Positions 23,560 through 35,215 of a DNA stretch of 64,000 bases are shown here, piece by piece. The position numbers and the translations under genes are program-made. The stretch's first letter is position 1. The number at the start of each line of letters is the position of its first letter. The notes under the pieces were generated by a model that worked only from the letters and a program-made list of their open reading frames with translations, had not been told where the DNA came from and did no database searches. The stretch covers positions 4,848,895 to 4,912,894 of the forward strand of contig OZ035964.1 in assembly GCA_964034945.1 (NCBI GenBank), in the 5' to 3' direction. The stretch comes from Chrysopilus asiliformis (taxonomy: Eukaryota; Arthropoda; Insecta; Diptera; Rhagionidae).

Positions 23560-24880
23560 CTTTAGAAAAGATTGGGCTAAAGACTTGAAATTTTGTGCAG
23601 TTGCGTTTCCAGCAAATATCAGTTGAAATTTCCATTTTTAGTTACCCCCCCACTCCCTTTGGCTCATTTCCTGCTTTTTCTCCTGATATCCCACCTAATA
23701 CTGTAAGTATTCGATTTAAAAGGAAAGGGGGAGCCTAATTCGGTGTCCTTTTTGTGAAAATTCAATTTTTCGCAAGACACATCCACCCCCCAGCCCCGCC
23801 CAAACGATTAGTGATATCGGCAAACGGACGACGGATTCTTAATCAGGGACCCGAAAAACCCCCCTATACCAAATTTCAGCGAAATCGGAGACGTGTCAAA
23901 AAATTGAAAAAATCGCAAGGGGGATCCCTTCACTTTTTTTAAGGACGAAAAATCGAAGTCCTCCGATCGGGCTGAAATTCGGAATTTAAAGGTTATTGGG
24001 GACGGAGAATCGATATCCGGTATCCTTTTTAAGGGGGGCGGTGCGGTTTGGGGGGTACAAGGACGAGGTCCTTGAAAAATCCTTTTTACCCCAAAAAGGA
24101 CACCGGATATCGATTCCTCGTCCCCGAAAACTATAAGATTCCAAATTTCATAGAAATCCTTTTAGCCGTTTCCGAGAAAAAAGGATTCAATTTTTCGGGA
24201 TTTAACATTTGAATAATCCTTTGTCACACTCATAATTTTTGGCCTATCGACTCGCGGAAAATTGTTTTTGATAGATAAAAGGATCCTAAAGAATGCGTGG
24301 TTTTTGGTTTTCTTGAAAAGGCAGAACTTTTTTCTCAAAAAGAATTTTTTCTCGTGACTTGAAATTGTCTTGAGATTTTTTAAAGAAAATTTGAAAAAAT
24401 TTCAGTTTTTAAAAATTTACAAAATGTAATTAAAAATTACTACAAAACGTTGGGAAATGGTCACAATATACAAAATTCCAATTAATTTTGCCATTTCTAC
24501 CAGCATAAATGCCTAAAATACATTTATTTAATTCGGCTTTTTCCAGTGATTGTGAAATGGGATAGATATAAAAAGGCACCGCAAGTGAATAATTTCTTCA
24601 ACCTCCCCGCTCCCCTTGGCTTGTCTCGTGCTTCTTCTGCGTATGTCCCACTTAAATCTGTAAGGATTCGATTTAAAAAGAAAAAGGAGGGGCTAATTGT
24701 GTATTCTTTTTGTGAATATTCCAAATGATTTTACATAACCGACCCATACATTAAAATCCAATCGGACTATTCCTTCCTCCCTCTCACGCACAATAAAAAT
24801 TTTGCCTACAATAAAAATATAGGGATTTGACAATTGGTTCCTGGAAGTTGTAGCTTTTCTTATGTTTGTTTCAAGTTTTT
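23560..24880 (+). repeat. Copy 2 of the ~1.2-kb dispersed repeat
   Basis: Co-linear with 13578-15095, including the internal inverted repeat (about 24006-24029 with 24092-24115; one arm has a substitution relative to copy 1). Divergence is roughly 10-15 percent by eye. Confidence 0.88.
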
Positions 24881-25262
24881 TTTAGCTTTTGTTTTTCTCG
24901 TGGAAATTTTAGAACTTGAGCGCGATTTCCTGATGGGAATTTTTATTCTTGGCGGATAATTCCGCTTGTTTGAGTATTTTTTTGTTGTGGGAAGGATCAT
25001 AATTGTTATACGAATAAGAAACCTTAAAATAATTATTTGAGGGCTGTCCATAAAATACGTCTTACGGAGATACCAAAATCCATACCAAATTTTATGTCAA
25101 AAATCGCCATCAATTCTGATAAGAGGAAGAGAAGGTGGTGGGGGTGAGGTAGTGTTCCGAAAAGCCTGTAATTAGCATAACATATTTTATGGACAGACAA
25201 TAAGTTAATAAAAAAAATTCAAATATATATCTACGTTTTTTTTGTTGATTTTTTTGAAATAG

Positions 25263-26376
25263 GTTTTATGAAGCCCTTGCAATTGGATTTTCAATCCCAG
25301 ATGCATCGCGTCATTTCACCGCTGCATCATATGGCGGCGGCAGCAGCCGCAGCGAGTCAACATCAACATCAGAATCATCATCACAGCCATCACAGCCATC
25401 ATCATCATCGGCATCATTTACACCCACACAGCCATCAGCAGCAGCAGCAGCACGAATCGCCCACACATCAAGAACATCAACAGCCGATTACCAACGATTT
25501 GGCACTACAGATTCCAACCGAAAACGATCACAACAGAGGCAGCAGTACTGCAACACCATCGAATGGATCATCAATGATAAGCAACAGTAGTAGCAGTAGT
25601 GGTGGTGGTGGCCAGCATCATGTGACATCATCGAAGACCAACAGTGCGTGTAGTGGTTCCAATTGTCCCGCTAACAATGCCAGCAACGGCAGTGTTTTAA
25701 GTGGCTGCTGTACTGCAAATAGCAGTATTGGTAGCAGTAGTGCTACTAACGTTGGTAATAACAATAGTGAACTGAGTGGTATTGGTATCGTTAAAGAGGA
25801 GAATATTTCTGTGAATTTAAGTGGTGGCGGTAGCGCTGGCGGTAGTGCGTCCAGTTCCGGTAATATCCCAACTTGTCGTACTCCGGGTGATGCAACGTCG
25901 ACGTCAACGTCGTCAAACAGTGGTGGCGCTAGTGGCACTGCTAATGGGAGTGGAGACTTGGTAGATACCGGCATTTCAAACTTAAATACCCATAGTAATG
26001 GCAACACTAATCAAATTACACCATCTGTTTATGTGGGTGAGCCACATGATGGCAACAATGATACTCCAAATAGCAATAATAACAATAATAATAGTAATAA
26101 TAACGATAATGGTGGTAAATTTAATATACCAAATGACACAGCAGCAACAATTGTCGGACTCACACATCGTACTAATATTGATTCAATAGCCGCCGCCGAC
26201 GGTGGTGGTGCTGGTGGTGGTGGTAACGGCGGTAACGGTCCTGGTCACAGTCATTTAGATGAATTTTTTATTGGTATTGGCAACACTGAAAAATACTATC
26301 ATCCGCTCTATGCGCACGGAATGTGCCGATGGCCAGGCTGTGAACTTCTCATCGATGATGTCTCCACATTTGTTAA
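25263..26376 (+). CDS. FoxP: FoxP coding exon 2: H/S/G/N-rich region and first half of the zinc finger
   Basis: The acceptor AAATAG|GTTTTATG completes the split Gly codon from exon 1, reading QQGFMKPLQLDFQSQMHRV. It then shows poly-Ala, a His-rich block with Q run (25350-25455), long Ser/Gly/Asn/Thr-rich low complexity, a SUMO-consensus VKEE (IVKEENIS, about 25786-25809), and finally YAHGMCRWPGCELLIDDVST. This end is the FoxP C2H2 zinc finger: the two Cys (about residues 886 and 891) are spaced C-x4-C. The exon ends in phase 2 with AA before GTAAGTT at 26377, so the finger is interrupted just before its first zinc-binding His. Vertebrate FOXP has the closely similar YGHGVCKWPGCE at this point. 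The low-complexity middle is a likely transcription-regulatory disordered region (inference). Confidence 0.93.
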
Positions 26377-27119
26377 GTAAGTTACTATTTTTTTAAATTT
26401 ATATTTTCCGTGAAATGTCCATGAAATGTCCGTACAATGTAAAAAATCTAGTTCGCGACAAAAGTAGCGCCGCAAAAGCTTCAATCGGATGAAACGTTGT
26501 CTGGCAGCGGCTACATTTTTTCAATTTTAGTATTCACACGTAGCTACTTTTTAGGTTGCGCAACCAAAACTGCGGCTGTACAAAAGCTGCACAGTTTTCT
26601 GTTTTGCAGAGGCCTTCAAGCATTCGTGTAGCATGCAGGAGCGCAGTTTTTCGTCACGCTGCGCGATAAAACTGGCCCAGTCTGATACTAGCATTAAATC
26701 GACATAAATTTTGACTCTGAGATAGAATGTTTAAATCAGGGATGTAAAGTCACCCTGTCCGTTATGTAAATTGTTGGGAAAAAATTATTGGATGAAAAAA
26801 AAAACTTCTTTCGATGAAACAAACGCTTGCAATAGGCAAAAAATAGCTCTGCAAGAAACCTTTTCCGATAGTTATTTTGAATTTTTCGACCTCCAGGATT
26901 TTAATATTTTTTTTTTGAACTAACGACGGGTATGCAGTTACCGGGTTAAAGTTTTTTGTAGAAGTTTTAGAAATATCACCTTGTGCTGGAAAAAACCATG
27001 CAAAAACCACCGATCTGGCAACCCTGCTGTTGCCAGTTTTGCGATTTCATTTCTGAAAAAGCATGGCGCCTAAAAGGAGAGAATAAATAAGTTTTTAATG
27101 GTTTGAATTCTGAAAGAGG

Positions 27120-27300
27120 AGAATATCTGGGTGTTAATTTAACTTTAAAAAGGGATCCCGGGTTTGATTTTTACATAAAGAAACTGTTCCGAGTCAAATT
27201 TTGATTTAAAGAAAATGTCCCGGGTTTTATTTTCACTCAAAGAAACGATCTTGGGTTTTATTTTCACTCAAAGAAACGATCCTGGGTTTAATTTTAACTC
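27120..27300 (+). repeat. ~31-bp minisatellite, about five units
   Basis: GGGTTTTATTTTCACTCAAA recurs at 27222 and 27253, with a variant at 27284 and more diverged units upstream from about 27120. Confidence 0.75.
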
Positions 27301-27852
27301 GTCGCCAAGAATACTTGGTGGGTTTTTCCAATAACAAACTCAAATCTTTTAGCTGCTTTTCAATTAATTGCTGTGAAATTTCAGGTGGAAAAGGTGAAAA
27401 ATAGAACATTGTGTTTGGTGTTATTCCTTGATAATTATATGAATTTGGCAGAAGGATGTTTGCATGCTTGGATTCAATAAATGAGAAATTGCAATCGGTG
27501 AGAAACGTCCAAAACGAAAGAAAATCACAAGAAAGAAGGAAAACTTTAGCAAAAATTATCGGAAATACGATTTCCTGGGCTAGCGGGGGAGGGATTGTGA
27601 ATAGAATGCTGAACGTTCGATTCAAATTGCAATTTTTTTTATTATCCCTTTTTGGCTCATTTATATGTGTTCCGGTGTAAAACTTTTAATTTGACAGAAT
27701 TGCAATATCGAATCGAAGTATCGAAGGATCGCTGCCCAATTTTCTATTCCTGTTAATGATAGGCCTTGGAAAATTCCGTGATAATACACAGTAATTTCCT
27801 CGAACGTTCGTCGTTGCTACGTTTTTCCTATTTGTTTATGGTAGCAATTGTT

Positions 27853-28170
27853 AGGGTGACCGTACGTTCTGGATTAGAGGAGACAGGATTTTAGTAGTAT
27901 GGGACAGTCCCGGATTTAAGTAGTATGTTGTTCCGGCGTCTAAATTTTCATGTCGGATTATTCGATTCAGTATTAAAAATGGAAATTTTCGCCTGCGGCG
28001 TAATGTTTTTCAAAATTTCTGCCTCAAACTAGTTTTTATTAACACGAATTATCGTAATTGAAAAATTTCTCCGTTTCCCAGTTGATGAGTGGCTGCTGGA
28101 AAATCAATCTCAACCAAAATTAATTTCGATAAGAATTGAAGATAGTTCGTCCCGGCACCGCGCCGCATCC
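27853..28170 (+). mobile_element. hAT-like MITE fragment
   Basis: Begins TTAGGGTGACCGTACGTTCTGG, with GGGACAGTCCCGGATTTA, TTGTTCCGGCG and CGCCTGCGGCG blocks as in the other copies. The right end is unclear. Confidence 0.55.
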
Positions 28171-29269
28171 TTTCTGCCACCCTCTTAATGATGTTTAATC
28201 CAAAGTTTATCTAATGGAATTCCTGATTTTCCTTGAGGACATCATTTAATGTTGCGAATACCGAGAGGGGGACCTGTGCGCGCTGATGCTGAGTAGAATT
28301 GTTAGGAGAAAGGGGAGGGGGTGTTTTTTTTTGTTGCATAAAATGCAGAAAGAAAGACAAAACGAAACTAGATGTACTTTCAAATGCCCCTCTTTTCAAA
28401 TTTTAACATTTTGCTCCGTCCTTCAATGATTGTTGGGGAACAGGTGGGTTGGGAGGTAGGGAGGTGTCCGGCAATGGAGTGAATATACTTTAGCCAAAGT
28501 ACAAGGTAGCCAAGAGTAGCAAAGTGTACTTAGAAGTAAAATAACAAACTGTGGGATATCGACCAAGTGTGACCCAAAGCAAACAATGACCGTAAAATTT
28601 CATAAAAGGGTTTTAAAATTTCTATTTACACTCACCAAAAGAGAAAGGAAACCTTTTAGTGTTTTTTTTTGTTTTGTCTATGAAATACCATTGAGAAGCA
28701 GTTATTCCAAAAAACGTTCATCCAATTGAGGTTACATTTGTTGGAAATACAAGAGTAACAGGGGTCGGGTGGTGGAGGGAGGGAAATGAAGCGAAAAAAA
28801 ATCTTAAGCAGCCAAAAATCAAGGAGAAAAATAGCAACAAAAAAAAAGAAATTGGAAGTTGAAAACCAATAATCATTTACGAAGAAAACTCGAGGTGACG
28901 GGGAATTTCTGTAAGTTAAAATAAATACGCACTCAAAGACAGACACGTAACCTGAAAATCCATCAAAATCACACCTCCACGAAAAATCATCAAAACTTCC
29001 CTAAAATGCCAAAAAACCATCTTTCAAAATTGCTCCGGAAGCACTTTAAAACCTGAGGTTTAAATCGAAAGGTTTAAATCGCAATGGGCCCAACTTGAGG
29101 CCTACGTGCGTGGGGTTCCCTTGTGAGCCCCCCTCCTATAAAACCAACCAACCAAATCGAAAACTACTCCACCGATTGTCCTAAAATGCTAGTTTAACCC
29201 ATGTTAGAAATACCCATCATGTGCGGAAAGGGGGAGGGGAAGGGTTCAAATGAAAGAGATTTGAAAAAA

Positions 29270-29945
29270 TAAGGGATCCCGAAATGGGATGATCCTATCA
29301 ACATTTGGTGGAAATCCATTAACCGGAAGTAAATAAAATGGCGGCTTTTTAAAAATCGCAATTTCGTGTTTCGCGATTTATTACGAAACTACGCGTTTTT
29401 CAGTGGTCTTTAGTATGGAAGAAGTTCAAGACAATAAAATTTCTTATATTTTTGTCTTGTATTCGAACTCTGTATCTCGAACCGTTGTCGAGATATACCG
29501 TTATTTAAAAAAAAAACAGTTTTCTGTGATTATCTCGGAAAATAACGAGTTTTGGCTGGTCCATATATGAGATAAATTAAAGAAACTGGTATTCGCCACC
29601 ATTACGTCTTTCATCATTATCCGATATTTTTTACCGTTATTGAGTTATTTTCATTCAAATGTAAAAAAAAGTTTTTTTTTCGAATTGCTTGCAAACTAAC
29701 GGTTTTTTGGGAAAAATAGTTAAGAGAAGAATTAAAGATATTAAAATTCACCACATTTTTATCTTTCACCTTAGATCGATAGCTTTTACCGTTATCGAGA
29801 TATTTTAGAATTTTGTAAAATAAAAATTCATACTTTTATAAATATAAACTAAAATTTCATTCGTCGAGTTTTAGTGTAAATTGCGCTGTGACGTAGATTT
29901 TGTATAAAAAAATCATCTGCTGTTCACATCAGATATTTTTCCCTC
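29270..29945 (+). repeat. Copy 3 of the ~0.9-kb dispersed repeat, with empty TTAA site
   Basis: GGGATGATCCTATCAACATT...AAATCCATTAACCGGAAGTA carries the uninterrupted TTAA that is occupied by a MITE in the 17690-18590 copy. It ends TGTATAAAAAAATCATCTGC...CAGATATTTTT. Confidence 0.8.
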
Positions 29946-32078
29946 TTAGAAATTCCTTCAAGAAAAATCCTTTGCCGCGAAATCAGAAGGAAATCACTTT
30001 GAAAATATTTGAATTGATTTCCTGTTCCAAATGAATTTCGACGGCGAGTTTTCGTTTATTTACATCTTATTGTTTTTTTTATATCTTTCCTGTTTTTTTT
30101 TGTTCTGAATTTCCATTCCGAGAATGCAAACAAGAAAATTCTACTGTGCGGAGGGAACTTCTATACAATGTTTTATACTTTTGGAACTTCGCAAGCGTTC
30201 TAAACGAATTTTTTGATTCTTCAAAATCCGATCACGTGGATATCCATTCACCCACATCTACCCCACATCCCCCATATTCCCCCAGACCAGACCCCCCTTC
30301 CCATCTACCTACCATAATCTTAGACAAAATAAGAATGGAGACAGGCTAATGTCTCTATCTAAAAGTTAGGTTAGACACCTTCGATTCGAAAAAGTAATTG
30401 GGATCAAAAAGAATGTGGCAGGAGGAAGGGGTCCAGGAGAGGGGGGGGGGAGGCAGGGGGGTTGTGAAAGGACCATGATTGTCAGACGATTGTAATTTTC
30501 TGGTTGACTGAATTGGCGCACACACACACACAGACAATCACAGAGGATTGAAATTCCCATAAATTTATGGCAATTGATAAGAGACAATTACCGTAAGAAC
30601 GTGAATTGGTAAACGGTCCAACGGAAAATTGATAGGGGATGGAAAAAAATAGTGGTGGAAGGGTAGTGAGGGGGATAGTGCTTGCACATTTCGGTGTATA
30701 TATTTCAAATTATTTCAAATATTTATTGGCTAAATAAAGTCTTCAAATCGTCGTTTCGAGTACACTTCAAATATTTAGCAGCGTTGTAACCAAGAGAAGA
30801 GAAGAGAAGAGAAGACGTGGAAAAGGGGGAAGCAGGAGAAGGATATCTTGAGAATCATAAAAACAAAAATTGACTGCTCATCATTCTTAACACATTTTCA
30901 TCCCTCAGTTATTAATTCCAATTCCGATAAATCTACGGGGGTGAAAATTTAATACCTATGGGGCCGGTGTGAAAAAGGGGGGAGGGAAAGGGGGGGGGGA
31001 GGGGTGGGGCGCTGGCAAGAGCGTATCTTCTAAATCCAGGTTTTTGTGCCGAAAGCCGTATTTGCCACCCCCGTACCCAATAAACGTAAGCTCTGCCTGT
31101 CATTCTTGGGTCTCAAAACGCAGAAACATGTGGAGAAAGCCTGGTCGCACCTGCACATCCCTCAGATCCGGCTAAGAGGCGAAAATTTAGTCTGAGAAAT
31201 TCAGATAGCCCCGACAGAGGAAATGTCTCAAAAAGTTTGTAAAAACGCGATTTTATATGAAAAAAAACCTTTTTAAAATTGGAAAATCTAGGAAGAACAA
31301 AAAACTTGCATTCTCTGTGTTAGAAAAGCGTGACAGGAAGATGAAAATGAGTTTTCCACATCGGTTGACACATTTTTAATGACAATTCAAGACCATTGCA
31401 TACTTATTGGCGGTATAGCATATATTCAGGGGCGTCAAGTCCTGTTTAACACTTCTCTACAATGGATAACGTTTCACTGAGACGTCCTTTAAAATTGGTT
31501 TTACCACACGCTGGATTTCTGGGTATTGTTTGCTCTCCCGAAAAGCTCCCCCAACAAGGAGAATAAAGAGAATTTGAAGCTTTCACTTGCCATTTGCGTA
31601 AAGCTGCGAGCACAACATGTGTTGCGATTTCCAAGTAAACAACATTTTAACACAACAATTTACCCCACCCTCTTTCGAGGTTTTTTTTTCCTGTCCATCG
31701 CATTCGAAAAACATTTTCTTGCCTAGATCCTGGCGGATGGTTTTCCAGCTGAGAATCTTAAACCTGTTTCAGTTTCAACCGAAATGTTGCAAACGTTCGA
31801 TGAATGAAACGCGCCTTAGTTTTTTTTCGTACTTTTTTGTTGTCGATTTATTTTTGAAGTTTCGTAAAAGTAGTTTTTATCGTTTACAAATTTTCTCAAA
31901 AATTTAATATATAAAAAACAAATAATCCTCCCTTGGTGTTTTGTAGGGAAAAATCCATAAATATTTAATATTTTGATAGTATTTGTACCGGGGTGCCTTT
32001 CTATTCGCGACAGAAAATTTGTGAATTAATAAAAAAAAAAATGCTTGAGAATCTACTATTATTAAATTATATTTACAG

Positions 32079-32283
32079 ACATTTAAATGGCGAACATTGT
32101 TTAGACGATAGATCAACGGCTCAGGCACGTGTTCAAATGCAAGTCGTTTCACAATTAGAAATACATTTGCAAAAAGAACGCGATCGACTGCAGGCCATGA
32201 TGCATCATTTGTATTTAACAAAACAATTCTCATCATCGTCATCAGCATCGGCTTCAATCATAGGTGATAAGAAGGAATGCAAA
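32079..32283 (+). CDS. FoxP: FoxP coding exon 3: end of zinc finger and leucine zipper
   Basis: The acceptor ATTTACAG at 32071-32078 completes Lys and gives [20 protein letters not shown]. The two His (residues about 904 and 909) complete the C-x4-C-x12-H-x4-H finger. The following segment [20 protein letters not shown] (zipper about 921-947) is the FoxP leucine zipper, which in this family mediates homo- and heterodimerisation needed for DNA binding. It is nearly identical to the vertebrate FOXP zipper. A Ser/Ala-rich tail follows ([19 protein letters not shown]). The exon ends in phase 0 at AAA|GTAAGT. The continuing frame past 32283 is minisatellite-rich intron. Confidence 0.97.
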
Positions 32284-32970
32284 GTAAGTTGGAACGAAAA
32301 AAAGGAACGAAAAAAAGGGCACGAAAATCCGAGGATTTCTTTCAACTGTCAATGGACTTTCAGGAAATCCACTGATACCTGAAAAAATCCCCGGACTTTC
32401 TAAAGAATCCAGTGAACTTCCACGAAATCCACTGACATTCCAATAAATCCATTTACTTTCCAAAAAAATTATTTACTTTTCAAGAAATCCACTTACTTTC
32501 CAAGAAATCCACTTACTTTCCAAAAAAACGCACGTACTTTCCAAAAAATCCACTGATCTTCCAAAAAACTTACTCACTTTCCAACAAACCTACCGACCTT
32601 CCAATAAATCGACAGACTTTCCAAAAGATCCACCAACTTCCCAAGAATGACCTTCGAAAAAATTTCCTTAAGTTCTAAGAAATCCACTGACCTTCCAAGA
32701 AATGCATGTAGCTTAAAAGAAATTTACTGACTTTCCAAGATATCCAATGACCTTCCCACAAATTCACTTACTTTCCAAGAAATCCACTGACTTTCCAAGA
32801 ATGCTACTGATTTTCCAAAAATACCACTGAACTCAGTTCAATTGGAAACTTCGAATGAATCCACTGACCTTCCAAAGCAATCCACTGACCTTCCCAGAAC
32901 GCCACGAATTTTACGGAAACTCGATGGCCTCAGAGAGTAAAAAAATGTTTTTTTTAATTTTTAATTCTAG
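32284..32970 (+). repeat. FoxP: FoxP intron 3 (687 bp), filled by a ~20-bp minisatellite
   Basis: Nearly the whole intron (32320-32900) consists of variants of GAAATCCACTTACTTTCCAA, imperfect and with variable length. Unique sequence is left only near the donor and the pyrimidine-rich acceptor. Confidence 0.85.
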
Positions 32971-33124
32971 GAAAACGATGGCCCATTCATTCCATGTCCG
33001 ACAAGTTTAAATCTAACAAATCCCATGATGCCTGTCTCAATTCGTTCGCCAATTATGAGCAATCCCAACATATCATCAATTAGAAAACGTATTAGTGACA
33101 AGACCCCACTATCATTAGCCGGAG
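32971..33124 (+). CDS. FoxP: FoxP coding exon 4: linker between zipper and forkhead
   Basis: Acceptor TTAATTCTAG at 32961-32970, 154 nt, donor GGAG|GTAATG at 33125. It starts in phase 0 and ends in phase 1. The peptide starts ENDGPFIPCPTSLNLTNPMM and ends SSIRKRISDKTPLSLAG. The latter matches the conserved FOXP linker motif (vertebrate form AIRRRHSDK), which supports the exon despite the otherwise poorly conserved sequence. Proline- and serine-rich, predicted flexible. In vertebrate FOXP1/2 this region also carries a CtBP-binding PLNL-type motif; PLSL here is only a loose resemblance. Confidence 0.92.
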
Positions 33125-33582
33125 GTAATGAAAATTCTCTCATTATGTAAATGTTCCTAATTCCGACATTTCATGAATGTTCCTAACTCCGACACTATAC
33201 CAAATTTCATACAAAAAAACATTATTATTAAAATTACCAATCGCAAGAATGAATATCGCATTTTGATTAGAAATAGTGTCGGAATTAGAAACCGTATCGA
33301 AATTTTATTTATGCTTAAGATTGTTAACCTTTAGACGACCGGCGTTTTTTGCAGTAAAATCATTGATTTTTGTTTTGAATTTGGACTCCAAATATTGCGT
33401 AGAGATTGTATGTCCGGCAGTCTAAAGGTTAAAGTTTTTTTTTAATTCAATTTCATTTATACAAATTATTATTTTTATTAAAACGCAATGCCTAGTTATA
33501 GAGGTTTAATAAATATCTACAAAATAATAATAATAATATTTTTTATAAAAAATAATAATATATATATTTATGTTATTTACAG
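33125..33582 (+). other. FoxP: FoxP intron 4 (458 bp) containing a TTAA MITE
   Basis: Phase-1 intron. The piggyBac-like element at 33324-33432 occupies the middle; the end is (AAT)n/(TA)n-rich before the acceptor. Confidence 0.85.
33324..33432. mobile_element. piggyBac-like MITE 2 (TTAA flanked), 109 bp
   Basis: TTAACCTTTAGACGACCGGC ... GTCCGGCAGTCTAAAGGTTAA: inverted ends with few mismatches, directly bordered by TTAA on both sides. Confidence 0.8.
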
Positions 33583-33627
33583 GTCTTCCTTATATGCTGG
33601 AACGTGCTGGATTAGATGTACAGCAAG
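33583..33627 (+). CDS. FoxP: FoxP coding exon 5: 45-nt small exon
   Basis: Bounded by TTATTTACAG (to 33582) and CAAG|GTAGG (33628). It is exactly 45 nt, enters and leaves in phase 1, and reads GLPYMLERAGLDVQQ with the flanking split codons. Because it is symmetrical (phase 1-1), it could be skipped without shifting frame: exon 4 would join exon 6 directly. It is supported by clean splice sites and by fitting phases on both sides; the peptide itself is not strongly diagnostic. The next exon continues [16 protein letters not shown]. Confidence 0.85.
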
Positions 33628-34789
33628 GTAGGAAAAATATTCTACTATTTTTTGTTGAAAGCTATTAGTGAGAGATCTTTAAAAAAATCTAACATTCGAC
33701 CACAACAATAAAAAACCGTTTAACAGAAAAAAATTCAAAAGCAACCGCCTCTTACATTCCCCCCGGCCCCCCTCTTCCACCGAGTTTGATGGAATGAGGT
33801 TGCATAGAACCATCAGGGGTCGACATTGCTGTGAGAAATTACGGAAATTGCGATCAAAAGTTATGCCATCGGACGGAATTTTCCAGAGACAAGTCCCGAA
33901 ATACTACGTTTTATCGCCTCTCCCACACACCAACCATCCCGCATCACATCGACGCCGGCCGCCCAACAGACGCCACTCCATAAAAATTACTCTGCTTCCC
34001 TAATTTTTTGAAGGATTCGATGGAAATCCTGGCGAAGATTTTCCCGCTGTCTGCGATTGTCTGCCTCAACTATCAGAAAATTTCCCTAATTTTCCACAAG
34101 GATTTTGTGTTTTTCTTTTACGTTACTTTTTCTTTTTTTTGGGATTGTTGTTTTGTTTATTTATTTTCTTTTTTGTTCATGCTTTTATCTCTGTGTGTGT
34201 GTGTGTATTTTACACTTTTCCATTTTTTTTTTAATTTCGGAGCCACCACCCCGAACAACTGTTGGCACGGCAGAAGTGAAAAGTTTGCTACTTTTACACG
34301 CCAAAGGGCGGAGAATGAAGGAAATTAAAAAAAAAAGAAAGAAAAACAGAAGAAATGAAAAACAAACACACACATCGAAACTTAAATAAATGAAGGAAAA
34401 TCTTTCCCAAAAATTTGAAAAAAAAAACAACACCCGATGACAAACAATGGAAAGACAAAATTCGCCCCCTCCTCCCACCACTTGTCAAAAATACGCACCG
34501 GAAAAAGGGGGGAAAATTCCGGTACGTCGTTTTGTTTCCTTAGAATCGGACATTGTGTGGACATCGCCCGAGAATCCGCATTTCAGCAGCATCCCCCCTT
34601 CAGCCCTCCTTCAAACATTAAAAAGGAGTTTGTCGCAAAAGGAAGCCGCAATTTTGGCCAGAAATTCTACCACCATTTTAAGTTTTTTTTTTGGGTAACT
34701 GTAATTTTAGGCAACCGTTTTCGAGAAAAACATTCAGACTGAGAGACGGATAGACAGACAGGCAAAAATCTCTCTTAGGGTGACTCTTA

Positions 34790-35215
34790 GGGTGACCGTA
34801 TTTTTTTTTGTTCGAATCCGGGAGAGAAATATTTGAAGGAAGGGGGGGGGGGGGGGGGGGGGGGGGGGGGAAGGGATGCGGAGTGAAAATTTTAATGCAT
34901 CGAAATTAATTGAAAAGTACGAAACCAGACAGCGGCGCCCGTGAGAAAATTATCTTACGTTCCAACTCTTTTCCAAAAGATGTTAATTCTTCTGTCACTT
35001 TTTGTGTGATTTTTTTTCTTTACAACACAGAAAAAGGTGCGCCGCAGGCAAAAGTTCTCTAAAATTTTGCAATAAATTGTGCCGCAGGGGATTTTTTTTC
35101 GAAAAAAAGACACAATAGAATTAGAAACATACCGAAAATTTTTCGCTTTCAAGACTAGGTGGAATAAGACGGGACAAATATTTGGATTCCGGGACGCCGG
35201 GATAACATGCCTGAA
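34790..35215 (+). mobile_element. hAT-like MITE fragment with poly-G insert
   Basis: CTTAGGGTGACCGTATTTTT starts the copy, a tract of about 30 G lies at 34841-34870, and CCGGGACGCCGGGATAACAT...CTGAATCCGAGACG near 35190 is the family's inner block in opposite sense. The boundaries are approximate. Confidence 0.45.

Larger units (their letters stand above)
22446..25262 (+). other. FoxP: FoxP intron 1 (2.8 kb), mostly repeat
   Basis: Phase-1 intron. It holds an (CCGTCTGT)n array at 22700-23000, a short second array, the 389-bp Harbinger-like MITE (23168-23556) and copy 2 of the ~1.2-kb repeat. A ~90-bp segment (about 22465-22560; GGAAATTTTTACAACTTGAGCG) recurs diverged at about 24880-24965, flanking the repeat block on both sides. 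Confidence 0.85.
26377..32078 (+). other. FoxP: FoxP intron 2 (5.7 kb)
   Basis: Splits the zinc finger in phase 2. Contents seen: an RTE-like fragment GACGGGTATGCAGTTACCGG near 26923; a ~31-bp minisatellite at 27120-27300; an hAT-like MITE from 27853; a dispersed repeat at 29270-29945; G-rich runs near 30440 and 30990. The remainder is AT-rich with no gene recognised. Confidence 0.8.

Noticed and set aside
23259..23588. 109-codon frame inside the Harbinger-like MITE
   Set aside because: Runs across the element's inverted end into the flank; no transposase motif, probably chance.
31993..32078. Reading frame starting upstream of exon 3
   Set aside because: Begins in AT-rich intron; the FoxP sequence starts only after the acceptor at 32078.
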